Shown here piece by piece: positions 45,667 to 53,949 of a stretch of DNA of 64,000 nucleotides. The DNA comes from CBDCFT01 sp965216365. Its GTDB lineage: Bacteria > Pseudomonadota > Gammaproteobacteria > Arenicellales > CBDCFT01. Position numbers and translations under genes: made by a program. The notes beneath the pieces were generated by a model. That model was given only the letters and a program-made list of their open reading frames with translations, did no database searches and was not told where the DNA came from. The stretch covers positions 62,001 through 126,000 of the forward strand of contig CBDCFT010000027.1 of assembly GCA_965216365.1 (NCBI GenBank). Direction: 5' to 3'. How positions within the stretch are numbered: position 1 is the first letter of the stretch; each line of letters opens with the position of its first letter.

Positions 45667-47346
45667 ATGAAATCATCACATCTACTAAGATGTCTTAATA
45701 AGGTCTACAAAGAATACTCTGAGCAAGCTGCGGTAGAGAAAATCACGCTGTTGCGTGCTTTTGAAAACCGTTCGATCAAAACTGCAGCACAACTTCTGGA
45801 GTTTCACGAAATCCTGTGTTTCCTTAGAGCCTATCCGGATAACCCGGAAATTCTTAAACAGGTAGAAAAACTTCTGCATACATTTCATGAAAGAAAAGAT
45901 CTAAACAAACACCGTGAAGAATTAGCTAATTCCGGTGTAGTAGCGACGCCAATTTATTTCCGATTTTTCTGGCCGATGGCCCGTTGGTTGGCCGAAACCC
46001 ACCCACAGAAACTGTATCTTGATTGGGCGGAGATAAAGGACACTAGATGTCTAATGAGCTTCTTGCCGGTACTGCTTCCTGAGCTTAAGACCAGTGAATT
46101 TGAAAATTTTGAGCGGACTCCAATGGAATGGTTTAAGAAGCTAAAGGGCGCAAACGAAACTGACGCTACATTTCTAATGCGGCGACTCGATACCATTTTC
46201 AGCACCGCATTTGAACGCGAGGCATTGCATAACTTCATGGACCTTTCGTTCAAGTTAACGCCAGACCGCACAACGCCCTCGCGCACCCTTAGCCGGAACA
46301 AAATCCGGTCAATTGTGTATCAAGAAAATCATTTGCAAACCAAACCCGTCGACCTACGCAAGGTTCTTAGACAGAAACCGCAAAATATTCGCCATTTATC
46401 GCCACCACACGGTGAGGAGTTGATTAATCTGGCGCGCGAAGCGATGTTGACACGCGAGCGGGATCACGATGCGTTTTCCTACGGAAACAGGCATGACGTG
46501 CGTTTGGTTGATTATGCAGACGGGTTTCAATTCGCGTGTATTGGAATAATACCTGAGCGGCGCTATCTCCTCCCGGCATACTACGGATTCCTCAGCATGC
46601 AGAACGGTATTCCTATCGGTTACTTTCAAGTAAACGTTCTGTTTAAAACCGCTGAGTTACCCTTCCACATTTTTGAAAACTTCAGAGGTGTCGAGACCAC
46701 CCTGATTTATGCTCGTGCAATCGCCCTCACCCATTTATTGTTCGATGCGCAGCATTTCGTTGTCGATCCATACCAATTGGGCCAAGACAATGAAGATGCA
46801 ATCGCAGCAGGGGTGTGGTGGTTTTACTATAAAATGGGATTTCGGTCTCGAGATCGTGACATTCGCCAGATCATACGAAGTGAGTTAAAAAAGAAGGAAA
46901 TCAATCCCAATCATAGGTCGAGTCACGCGACATTGAGCCAATTGGCGAATGAACATTTGCACTTCGACATGGTTACGCGCAAGTCCCCAGTGAACAAGCT
47001 GACGCTAACCTGGGATGTGGAAATGGGAGTTTCCGCCGATCAAACTCGTTGGGGTTCTAATCGAGAGCTCGGCATACAGGAGGCATCAGCCGAAGTCGCG
47101 AAACGACTTGGCTTAAAATCGTTCAAGGGGTTTAATCACGCGGAACGTGAAGCTTGGGATCGATGGTCAACATTGCTGGTTAATTTTCACGGCATGAGTC
47201 GATGGAGTAAAAAGAATCGCATGGGGGTAATCGATATCGTGCGCGCAAAAGGAGGACATTGCGAAGGTGACTTTGTCAAACTTTTTGACCGTCATTTTCC
47301 GTTGCAAAGGGCAATAGAAAAGTTCGCCACGCAGATGAAAATCTAA
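45667..47346 (+). CDS. Uncharacterised 559-residue protein
   Basis: I do not recognise a family. The protein is soluble, mainly helical in residues 1-240, with an intact 560-codon frame. Residues about 285-480 look more globular and could hold a beta-rich domain with GIPIGYFQVNVLF, and a GVWWFYYKMGFR helix, loosely like acyl- or N-acetyltransferase folds. No signal peptide or membrane helix is seen. It is convergent with a broken PGM1-type ATP-grasp ligase gene. The 227 bases upstream show nothing convincing. Function cannot be assigned. Confidence 0.65.
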   Translation: MKSSHLLRCLNKVYKEYSEQAAVEKITLLRAFENRSIKTAAQLLEFHEILCFLRAYPDNPEILKQVEKLLHTFHERKDLNKHREELANSGVVATPIYFRFFWPMARWLAETHPQKLYLDWAEIKDTRCLMSFLPVLLPELKTSEFENFERTPMEWFKKLKGANETDATFLMRRLDTIFSTAFEREALHNFMDLSFKLTPDRTTPSRTLSRNKIRSIVYQENHLQTKPVDLRKVLRQKPQNIRHLSPPHGEELINLAREAMLTRERDHDAFSYGNRHDVRLVDYADGFQFACIGIIPERRYLLPAYYGFLSMQNGIPIGYFQVNVLFKTAELPFHIFENFRGVETTLIYARAIALTHLLFDAQHFVVDPYQLGQDNEDAIAAGVWWFYYKMGFRSRDRDIRQIIRSELKKKEINPNHRSSHATLSQLANEHLHFDMVTRKSPVNKLTLTWDVEMGVSADQTRWGSNRELGIQEASAEVAKRLGLKSFKGFNHAEREAWDRWSTLLVNFHGMSRWSKKNRMGVIDIVRAKGGHCEGDFVKLFDRHFPLQRAIEKFATQMKI

Positions 47347-47414
47347 AAAGAATCATCCGGCGTCAGAACAAGCGATCCGAATTTTAGTGAAAAAGATCGT
47401 GCGCCCTGCCCGCG

Positions 47415-48963
47415 TTACTGACCGCGTGCTTCTTTGTCCAACACGTTGATGGTGTCCTGGTATAAACGTGAAGCCTCATCGAAACTGTCACCCACACACA
47501 CCAGACCAAGTTTTCCATATCCGGACAAGGCACCTATGAGATGGAAGAAAACGCCTTGTTGAGTAGCCGCGGAGAAATGCAAACCGTAATCGACAGCAAT
47601 GTCCATCAAATCTTCCGGTGTTAGACATTTGTAATCTTCACACTTGAGATTGTCCGACGCCCGATAGAAGCGCGTCTGACCCGACGCCGTGAAAAACAAA
47701 CCCGTCGCCTCATCATAATTGCCGTCGGTCAGGAATTGCAGTATGCGATAAGTATGCGTTGTTCCGCCTTTGCGTAAATTAATCTCGATGGCGTAGTTCT
47801 CCCAGCCGTGCTCGCCCGGGACGGATACAAAATCCACCCCAAATCGACCCAGCGCCCCACGATCTTTGAGTAACGCTGCGACGCGTCGTCCCGCTTCCTG
47901 AATAGCCAGGCGGTAATCGTCGCTTGCGGGAAAAGTAGAGCCCTGAAATATCTGCCCGGAACGTCCGCCCAGCACTTGGTCATGAGTGGAGATGATTTCT
48001 GAATCCCCCAGCGGATTCACCCGGCATTGTACCGATGGCGAACGTTTCTCTTCGCCTTCTATCCACGCTTCGACAATTCCACCCATCTCGCCGAACTTAG
48101 TCTGCATACCGCTCCCAACTCATGGTCGGCTCCTCGAACTTGAAGCCGCTCGTGCAGTGAATCGGTGACCCACGTGTGAAGCGAATGTCCCTCCGGTGCA
48201 CCTTGAAAATCAAACAACGCGTTGCCTTCTCCCGAGGTACCGTATTCGAGCTTGACTGTGGCCCGTCGCAGTGACGGGTCATTGCGCTTCAATTGAACCA
48301 AGCCATCGGCCATATCCTTAACGTCGCGCAGATCTTCGCATCCATCCGGCATGGATACACCAGCGTCGCGAAAGACATGCCGACTACCACTCTTGCTACC
48401 CAGATGCTCGAGTGCAGGATCGTTGGCAAAAATAGGAATGCCTAGGCTGAACAGCGAGCGTGCGTTCAGCGGCCGTGGCATTAAAACACGTCATGTGGGC
48501 AAGCTCGGGATCGCCAATGGCATCGACGCAGGCGCTCGAGCAGACGAGGCCGGGCCAACAGCTTCTCGGTTAATGTCTGATCCGTCGAATCGTCGTGGCA
48601 ACTGAGCATGGCCAGGCGTTTTCGCGCATGAATACCGGGGATACCCGGCAACAGGTGGAGATAATAATCAACGATTGCCGGATCCACCGGCATGGAGGTA
48701 ACGTAAACCACCCGCGTGCGGGGCAGACGCAACAATAACAGCATGCAAAGCAGGCGTTCCTCGTAGTGCGCTATGCCAGTGATGTTTGCAATGACATCTG
48801 CATCCAAACTGAGACTCGGGTTAACAAACACCGTACGCGGTTCACGTGGATTTGGAAATACACGGCGAAACAACGGAGCAAGCCGGTGCTGTAGTTCGGC
48901 AAATCGATTCAGCTCCTGAGTACTGCCCGGGAGCGGTGGCCGTACATCGTCAGCTGTCATCAA
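47415..48963 (-). pseudogene. PGM1-type ATP-grasp peptide ligase, broken by several frameshifts
   Basis: Three consecutive frames form one protein of about 510 residues. The N-terminal part (from 48963) has RTVFVNPSLSLDADVIANIT; the middle (48059-48481 frame) has IPIFANDPALEHLGSKSGSR and KLEYGTSGEGNALF, the ATP-grasp lid; the C-terminal part (47415-48107) has GRFGVDFVSV, the metal-binding YAIEINLRKGGTTH, and a PGM1 C-terminal domain ending LDKEARGQ. At least three indels are needed, near 48,505, 48,445 and 48,110. Such enzymes ligate amino acids to peptides, but the substrate is unknown. Whether the breaks are real or sequencing errors cannot be told here. Confidence 0.7.
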
Positions 48964-49164
48964 CGCGATATCACGTCTGTAGTACTGTATACAATGGTTG
49001 ATCGCGAGTTAAGCCGTTCAATAGTCAGGAAACAAAAACTCACCGACATTGATTCAATGTCAATATAGGTAAGCACTTTTTCTGTTTGGTTACTATCCCA
49101 TTTCTTGCGACATGTCATAACCAACAAACAAAAGATACCAGGGTAATGACTATTATAAAGATAT

Positions 49165-49484
49165 TACCCCAAGGGTTTTATAAGCCGTACAACCACTGCT
49201 CTTGTACTGGCATCACTGATTGCAATCCCGGAGACGGGGATGAGCGATGAAATTGAATCATCCATCGCGTGTGGTGGGCGGCTATATGATAAATGGTACG
49301 CTGCAATCGATGCTGCCGATCCCACCGAGGCACATCCGTTGTATCCCGCTGATAACAATGTATGCAGACAAAACCAAGGGTAACTGGCGTTGCAAAGAGC
49401 GTCGTGTCACGGATGGGATTACCTGGGTAAAGACGGCGCGTACTCCGAAGGCAAACAGTCCTCCCGTGTTAACAAGGAATAAAT
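49165..49484 (+). pseudogene. Degenerate exported cytochrome c-like gene
   Basis: Pieces of one protein appear in successive frames: a signal-like SRTTTALVLASLIAI, then MSDEIESSIACGGRLYDKWY and AHPLYPADNN, then ADKTKGNWRCKE, and finally CHGWDYLGKDGAYSEGK ending at 49484. The haem motif CKECH is interrupted by five extra bases (CGTCG) near 49,404, so the Cys pair and His are in different frames. The pattern GGRLYDKWY ... NWRCKECHGWDY matches a family of small cytochromes. No start codon with a ribosome site precedes the signal segment. Probably a decayed gene, or errors. Confidence 0.5.
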
Positions 49485-49791
49485 GTTTATGGCAGGCGTT
49501 GATGGGGAACAAACGCCTGCGTTGCGCGCGCTCGACCGGCAATTTGCGGTCGATGTCATGTCACACATGACAACATTACCGAAAAAAAGAATAATGCGCT
49601 GAACGGTCTTCAAAACAGTACGGCTTATCCTTTCAAATACGTTAAACAACCGCTAAAGCCAGACCGGTTCTTTGTGGGGTTACAGCCGGCCCACCACGCT
49701 ATCCGCCGCGACCATCACCATGTTGTGTCGTCAGGAATTCTTATAACTTTACTCTTCAAAAAACCGGCCAAAAATAGTTTGTTTTTGCTCA
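49485..49791. other. Gap without a recognised gene
   Basis: No supported gene is seen between the decayed cytochrome and the first palindrome of the sigma-54 region. Short open frames here lack signals. Confidence 0.35.
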
Positions 49792-49808
49792 CCTGCCAAA
49801 CTGACAGG
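49792..49808. promoter_or_regulatory. Palindrome CCTGYCA-N3-TGRCAGG, copy 1 (enhancer-type site)
   Basis: CCTGCCAAACTGACAGG lies about 160 bases upstream of the transcription start predicted from the sigma-54 promoter at 49934, a normal place for an activator site. Confidence 0.7.
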
Positions 49809-49835
49809 GCCGTAGCAAAGCGTTGAAATCATGTT

Positions 49836-49852
49836 CCTGTCAGCTTGGCAGG
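49836..49852. promoter_or_regulatory. Palindrome CCTGYCA-N3-TGRCAGG, copy 2
   Basis: CCTGTCAGCTTGGCAGG is centred 44 bases after copy 1, about four helical turns, and about 117 bases upstream of the predicted start. Confidence 0.7.
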
Positions 49853-49933
49853 TATAGCTTGCGACCCATCATACCCCGACCCATGCCCTCCTTATTTAAT
49901 ATTTAAATCAATTAGTTAGCGCCCTATTTCTAT

Positions 49934-49950
49934 TTGGCACATTCATTGCT
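49934..49950 (+). promoter_or_regulatory. Sigma-54 (-24/-12) promoter
   Basis: TTGGCAC-ATTCA-TTGCT matches the RpoN consensus TGGCAC-N5-TTGCW fully, with the GG and GC pairs 10 bases apart. The start of transcription should be near 49,961, 59 bases before the GTG at 50020. Confidence 0.85.
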
Positions 49951-50019
49951 AGTTCAAATAAGGATAGCTGAGTGCATGCGAGAAAGCACGCACGAGAAAT
50001 TTTTGATTGGAGGCAATGC

Positions 50020-50355
50020 GTGGAAATAACGCTCAAGAAGTCTTTGTGCATGGTGTTGTTAGCAGGGGTAGTTCACGGCGGCATGGGAATGGCCATGGCC
50101 CAATCCGACTACCCGATCGCCGGGATGAAACCCGACGAACGACCGGCAGACGCTCCGTCTATTACCAGCGTTGCGAAAGACGCCGCGTGGTATCAGAAGG
50201 CGCTCACGGGCGTAGAGCCACCCTATCCGAGTAGTTTCCGGTTTTTGGAGGATCAGGGTAACTGGTACACGCCATTCAACAGTCCCGGCATGACAGGCCC
50301 CTACGATATTCGCGATTGGCATGACGCGACCCAAGGACCTGCCACTACGCAATAA
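50020..50355 (+). CDS. Small exported protein of the sigma-54 locus (gene A)
   Basis: The GTG at 50020 has a GGAGG site 6 bases upstream and starts a signal peptide (LKKSLCMVLLAGVVHGG, ending AMAQ). The mature part is about 83 residues, rich in Pro, Tyr, Trp and Asp, with YQKALTGVEPPYPSSFRFLE and DQGNWYTPFNSPGMTGPYDI. It has no Cys in the mature part. I recognise no family. It is the first gene behind the sigma-54 promoter and is followed after 139 bases by the Met-rich repeat gene. A small structural or binding protein acting with the repeat protein is possible. Confidence 0.72.
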   Translation: MEITLKKSLCMVLLAGVVHGGMGMAMAQSDYPIAGMKPDERPADAPSITSVAKDAAWYQKALTGVEPPYPSSFRFLEDQGNWYTPFNSPGMTGPYDIRDWHDATQGPATTQ

Positions 50356-50374
50356 CCAAAGTTTTCTGGCTTTT

Positions 50375-50390
50375 CGATGTCGAGACATCG
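50375..50390 (+). other. Small hairpin after gene A
   Basis: CGATGTCGAGACATCG can fold as a 6-bp stem with loop CGAG. No T run follows, so it is not a typical terminator. Confidence 0.4.
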
Positions 50391-50440
50391 GCATCAAGAA
50401 GGACTGCCTCGCCCTGTTAATCCGGGACGAGTCGGTCAGG

Positions 50441-50463
50441 GTACCGGGTGAATAACCCGGTGC
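50441..50463 (+). other. Hairpin before the Met-rich repeat gene
   Basis: GTACCGGGT-GAATA-ACCCGGTGC forms a 9-bp stem with one G-U pair. It ends 16 bases before the GGAGG of the next gene and has no T run. It may stabilise mRNA or tune expression of gene B relative to gene A. Confidence 0.45.
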
Positions 50464-50494
50464 ATCAACTCAACAATTGGAGGTAAATCTTAAA

Positions 50495-51850
50495 ATGGCT
50501 AAACCAAAGCGAATGCGAAAGTGGAGAGCAGCCGCTAGCCTGGCCGCCGTGATCGGAGCATTGTGTATTATGCCGCAAGCTCAATCACAAGGTATGTCAG
50601 GTATGAGCGGCGCAGGCATGTACGGTCAAGGCATGAGTGGCATGCAAGGCATGTATGGCCAGGGCTACGGCCAACAAGGAATGTACGGCATGTACGGAAT
50701 GCCCGGTATGTACGGCATGGGTGGCCAGGGAATGGGCGGTATGTCCGGCATGTATGGCCAAGGTTACGGCCAAGGCATGAGCGGCATGTATGGCATGTAC
50801 GGAATGCCCGGTATGTACGGCATGGGTGGCCAGGGAATGGGCGGTATGTCCGGCATGTATGGCCAAGGTTACGGCCAAGGCATGAGCGGCATGTATGGCA
50901 TGTACGGAATGCCCGGAATGTATGGCATGTACGGAATGCCCGGAATGTATGGCATGTACGGAATGCCCGGAATGTACGGCATGGGCGGCCAAGGAATGGG
51001 CGGTATGTCCGGCATGTATGGCCAGGGCTACGGCCAACAAGGAATGTACGGCATGTACGGAATGCCCGGTATGTACGGCATGGGTGGCCAGGGAATGGGC
51101 GGTATGTCCGGCATGTATGGCCAAGGTTACGGCCAAGGCATGAGCGGCATGAGCGGCATGTATGGCATGTACGGAATGCCCGGAATGTACGGCATGTACG
51201 GGATGCCCGGCATGTACGGCATGGGCGGCCAGGGAATGGGCGGTATGTCCGGCATGTATGGCCAAGGTTACGGCCAAGGCATGAGCGGCATGTATGGCAT
51301 GTACGGAATGCCCGGAATGTACGGCATGTACGGGATGCCCGGAATGTACGGCATGTACGGGATGCCCGGAATGTACGGCATGTACGGGATGCCCGGAATG
51401 TACGGCATGGGTGGCCAAGGTTACGGCCAAGGCATGAGCGGCATGTATGGCATGTACGGAATGCCCGGAATGTACGGCATGTACGGGATGCCCGGAATGT
51501 ACGGCATGTACGGGATGCCCGGAATGTACGGCATGTACGGGATGCCCGGAATGTACGGCATGGGTGGCCAAGGAATGGGCGGCATGTCCGGTATGTATGG
51601 CATGTATGGAATGCCAGGTATGTACGGCATGTACGGAATGCCCGGTATGTACGGCATGGGTGGCCAAGGAATGGGCGGCATGTCCGGCATGGGCGGTATG
51701 TCCGGAATGTCCGGCATGGGCGGTGGTTACTTCCAGATCACCCCCGACGGACAAATCTACTTCTATCCCGCCAGCATGGGCGGAATGTCCGGAATGGGCG
51801 GTATGGGAGGAATGTCAGGGATGTATGGCATGTATGGAATGCCCGGGCAT
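50495..51850 (+). CDS. Exported Met/Gly/Tyr tandem-repeat protein (gene B), 3' end disrupted
   Basis: The ATG at 50495 follows a GGAGG site and starts a signal peptide (RKWRAAASLAAVIGALC, ending AQSQ). From about residue 37 the protein is almost only Met, Gly, Tyr, Pro, Ser and Gln: units MYGMPGMYG and MGGQGMGGMSGMYGQGYGQ. Near 51,730 it has a distinct segment GGYFQITPDGQIYFYPAS, then more repeats. At the palindrome ATGCCCGGGCAT (51839-51850) the reading passes into the antisense of the oppositely oriented gene, so the true C-terminus is missing. About a third of residues are Met. No known family is recognised. Candidate roles are an oxidant sink, a copper-binding protein, or a structural coat. 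Confidence 0.8.
50590..51720 (+). repeat. Coding tandem repeats, 27-bp and 105-bp periods
   Basis: The 27-base unit ATGCCCGGAATGTACGGC plus ATGTACGGG encodes MPGMYGMYG and is tandem in several runs, for example 51,300-51,400 and 51,460-51,550. A longer 105-base unit (35 codons) recurs, for example from 50,701 to 50,806. All units stay in frame. Such an array is prone to copy-number change and to collapse in assembly. Confidence 0.85.
51839..51850. other. Palindromic join between two opposed Met-rich genes
   Basis: ATGCCCGGGCAT is a 12-base palindrome that reads GMPGH from both sides. Left of it the plus strand encodes the MPGMYG repeats; right of it the minus strand encodes MWGMPGMQGG repeats. 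Neither gene has its own stop codon before entering the other's antisense. This is the likely point of an inversion or chimera. Confidence 0.7.
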
Positions 51851-52225
51851 ACCCCACATGCCTTGGCGCGGCGGCTGTCCCCATCCGCCTTGCATCCCAG
51901 GCATCCCGTACATGCCGCCCTGCATGCCGGGCATGCCCCACATGCCTTGGCGCGGCGGCTGTCCCCATCCGCCCTGCATCCCGGGCATCCCGTACATGCC
52001 TGCTTGCATGCCGGGCATGCCCCACATGCCATGATGTGGCGGCTGTCCCCATCCGCCTTGCATCCCAGGCATCCCGTACATGCCCTGCGCCTGACCCCAC
52101 ATTCCCGGCGCCTGCTGTTGCGGCATGTTCTGTTGGGCGCTTGCCATCGGCGCCATCAAAGCTGCAGCGCCCGCGATGACGACCGCACCCGCCGTCCTCC
52201 GCATGAATTCGGATGACCATCTCAT
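51839..52225 (-). CDS. Exported Met/Gly/Trp tandem-repeat protein (gene C), 3' end disrupted
   Basis: The ATG at 52225 follows a GGGAGAGG site and starts a signal peptide (MRRTAGAVVIAGAAALM, ending MASAQ). The mature part has units GMYGMPGMQGGWGQPP and GMWGMPGMQGG repeated about three times. The frame runs past the palindrome at 51,839-51,850 and ends at 51815 in nonsense (HSIHAIHP), so the C-terminus is missing. It is a relative of gene B by composition and by the shared MYGMPGM words, but has Trp and Pro-Pro segments that gene B lacks, and higher GC. A sigma-54 promoter and the same palindromic activator site lie upstream. Confidence 0.78.
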
Positions 52226-52312
52226 GTTCTGTGCCTCTCCCGCTGAATTGCGCATCACTGTCTCGCCCCGCCGCGAACGCGCAGGGCATGTCTCTTACGT
52301 TCCAAGGAACAA

Positions 52313-52328
52313 GCAAGCGCGATGCCAA
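52313..52328 (-). promoter_or_regulatory. Sigma-54 (-24/-12) promoter for gene C
   Basis: On the minus strand the sequence is TTGGCAT-CGCGC-TTGC, one mismatch from TGGCAC-N5-TTGC, with GG and GC 10 bases apart. Transcription should begin near 52,302, about 77 bases before the ATG at 52225. Confidence 0.75.
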
Positions 52329-52412
52329 ACGCTGAAATAAAATATAACCAATTGATTTTATTTAATTTTTGCACTTTCTCAGGAACGGCGCGCCGATCGA
52401 CAGGTCCCGTGT

Positions 52413-52429
52413 CCTGCCAAGATGGCAGG
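52413..52429. promoter_or_regulatory. Palindrome CCTGYCA-N3-TGRCAGG, copy 3
   Basis: CCTGCCAAGATGGCAGG is centred about 119 bases upstream of the start predicted from the minus-strand sigma-54 promoter, almost the same distance as copy 2 from the plus-strand promoter. Confidence 0.7.
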
Positions 52430-52680
52430 AATTCAGCGGGCGCCAGACGCCTCAGCGCGGGCCGATCGCGCGATTCAAGACTGGCGCTGTCCGTTCACGG
52501 CCAAGACCGACATTTCGTCGTTCGTGCAAGGGTTGATTCAGTAAAATTTACGCGCCGTTAACCCTATTAATTCACTTTGTTTTTTGATGTAGGACTATTG
52601 TTCTTGCCTTGGCCATTTGTACGATCAACCACAGCGCTAACCATCTGTCGCGCAAAGCGGGTTCGATGCCGATGACAAGG

Positions 52681-52701
52681 CACCTGCCAAATTGGCAGGT
52701 G
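52681..52701. promoter_or_regulatory. Palindrome CCTGYCA-N3-TGRCAGG, copy 4 (longest)
   Basis: The core CCTGCCAAATTGGCAGG is extended by CA and TG to a perfect 21-base palindrome with 10-base arms. It lies between genes C and D. Confidence 0.7.
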
Positions 52702-52829
52702 GCGCGATGCAGCCGGCCATGACGCCGGATTTGAGGCGGCCAATCATGCTCGCACAAGCCGGATTCGTTCCGCCGGGACGCCGCCCTTAGCTTGAAGAGT
52801 GCCGGCCTCTCGAAAGAGGAAACTATTCA

Positions 52830-52846
52830 CCTGTCATTTTGGCAGG
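52830..52846. promoter_or_regulatory. Palindrome CCTGYCA-N3-TGRCAGG, copy 5
   Basis: CCTGTCATTTTGGCAGG lies 170 bases before gene D. Confidence 0.65.
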
Positions 52847-52909
52847 CCGTCTCGCAACTTCGATTTTTCTTGATCCGACAAAACACGATCAGCCGTCACG
52901 TCGTTGTGA

Positions 52910-52966
52910 TGGCTGTTCACTTGATCAGAAACAGTAAATTCGTATTTTTTGGTTGGAAGTGTTGCT
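52910..52966 (+). promoter_or_regulatory. Two weak sigma-54-like candidates upstream of gene D
   Basis: TGGCTG-TTCAC-TTGA (52910-52924) has correct spacing but GA in place of GC at -12. TTGGTTGGAAGTGTTGCT (52949-52966) has both GG and GC but 11 bases between them rather than 10. Neither is convincing alone; palindromes 4 and 5 upstream make one of them likely to be used. Confidence 0.35.
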
Positions 52967-53007
52967 CCAATTCATGCTGGGATCGAGCCGACCACAGGAG
53001 TTGCACG

Positions 53008-53385
53008 ATGACTGCGGTGACAATGAGGCGCTCGAGGTCCAAAGCTTCGAACCTCCTGGCGATGACAACGGGCGGCTTCCTTTCGCTGGCTTCAACGGCG
53101 CTCGCCGCGCCGGCCGTCGACGGCATGCGCGTCGTCGATCCGGTGGTGGCCGCGTGGGGATGCTATGAGGTGACCAAAGCCGGCGATCTGGTTCTCTACC
53201 CCTATCCCCAACACGCAGCATGGGCGCCATCTGCCGGTTCAGCGCAGGCCGACGGCCATAGCATTCTCGGATGGCGGGGTTTTTATGAAGTCAGGCCCGG
53301 CGGATCGGTTGCGCTGGAGCCGTTCTCTGACCCGTCGACGGCGACCATGCATGAGGAGGCCTGCGTAAGCGCCACGATCCACTGA
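53008..53385 (+). CDS. Small exported protein of the sigma-54 locus (gene D)
   Basis: The ATG at 53008 has a CAGGAG site. A signal peptide spans about residues 15-34 (LLAMTTGGFLSLASTALAA). The mature part is about 90 residues with two Cys (AAWGCYEV and EEACVS) that could form a disulfide, and two similar segments: WGCYEVTKAGDLVLYPYP and WRGFYEVRPGGSVALEPF, an internal duplication of the pattern GxYEVxxxGxxxLxP. I recognise no family. It is followed 42 bases later by msrB. High GC, like the genes to its right. Confidence 0.72.
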   Translation: MTAVTMRRSRSKASNLLAMTTGGFLSLASTALAAPAVDGMRVVDPVVAAWGCYEVTKAGDLVLYPYPQHAAWAPSAGSAQADGHSILGWRGFYEVRPGGSVALEPFSDPSTATMHEEACVSATIH

Positions 53386-53427
53386 GTTCGCCTTGACGAT
53401 AGGCGGAAAAAGAGGAGCAAAGCCCAG

Positions 53428-53949
53428 ATGCTTTCACGACGTAAATTTGGCCTTCTGTTAACCACGGCCATCATCATGACCGGCGCCAGCCGCGTGACGC
53501 TGTTCGATCGACAGGCTAAGGCGGCGGACGGGAAACATTTCGAAATCACCCGATCGGACGAGGAATGGCGCCGTCTGCTGACGCCCGAGCAATACGAGGT
53601 TCTGCGCCGTCACGGCACCGAACGGCCGGGATCGAGCCCACTCGATGATGAGAAGCGCGCCGGCATTTTCGCCTGCGCCGGCTGCGATCTGCCACTGTTC
53701 TCCTCGGACACCAAATATGACAGCCGCACCGGCTGGCCGAGCTTCTGGGCGCCGCTCGACGACGCCATCGGCACCTCCATCGACGACAGCCTGTTCATGA
53801 CCCGAATCGAGGTGCATTGCCGCCGCTGCGGCGGTCATCTCGGCCATGTCTTCGAAGACGGCCCGCCGCCGACGGGCCTTCGCTACTGCATGAACGGGGT
53901 CGCCATGACGTTCGTGCCGGACGAATCCCAAACCTCCGGCAACACATGA
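53428..53949 (+). CDS. msrB: Exported peptide methionine (R)-sulfoxide reductase
   Basis: This 173-residue protein has a Tat-like N-terminus (MLSRRKFGLLLTTAIIMTG) followed by a standard MsrB domain: zinc Cys pairs in FACAGCDLPLF and HCRRCGGHLGH, the substrate region GWPSFWAPLDD, and the catalytic Cys in LRYCMNGVAM. It reduces Met-R-sulfoxide in protein. The export signal places it in the cell envelope. Its stop overlaps the start of msrA (ATGA), so the two are translationally coupled. Confidence 0.93.
   Translation: MLSRRKFGLLLTTAIIMTGASRVTLFDRQAKAADGKHFEITRSDEEWRRLLTPEQYEVLRRHGTERPGSSPLDDEKRAGIFACAGCDLPLFSSDTKYDSRTGWPSFWAPLDDAIGTSIDDSLFMTRIEVHCRRCGGHLGHVFEDGPPPTGLRYCMNGVAMTFVPDESQTSGNT

Noticed and set aside
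49026..49040. FNR-like TTGATTCAATGTCAA
   Set aside because: The spacer is five bases rather than four and no intact gene lies at the right distance.
50590..51720. Regular short repeats that resemble a CRISPR array
   Set aside because: The units are directly adjacent, stay in reading frame and encode MPGMYG peptides behind a ribosome site and signal peptide. There are no unique spacers.
50597..51754. Long minus-strand open frame (His/Ala-rich) across the repeat gene
   Set aside because: It is the antisense of the MPGMYG repeats, which are free of stops because of their codon use. It has no start signals.
51851..52216. Continuation of gene B as an Ala/His/Pro/Leu-rich tail
   Set aside because: It is the antisense of gene C, read through the palindromic join, and is unlikely to be a true C-terminus.
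52572..52757. Minus-strand open frame between genes C and D
   Set aside because: It lacks a ribosome site and spans the palindromic regulatory site copy 4.
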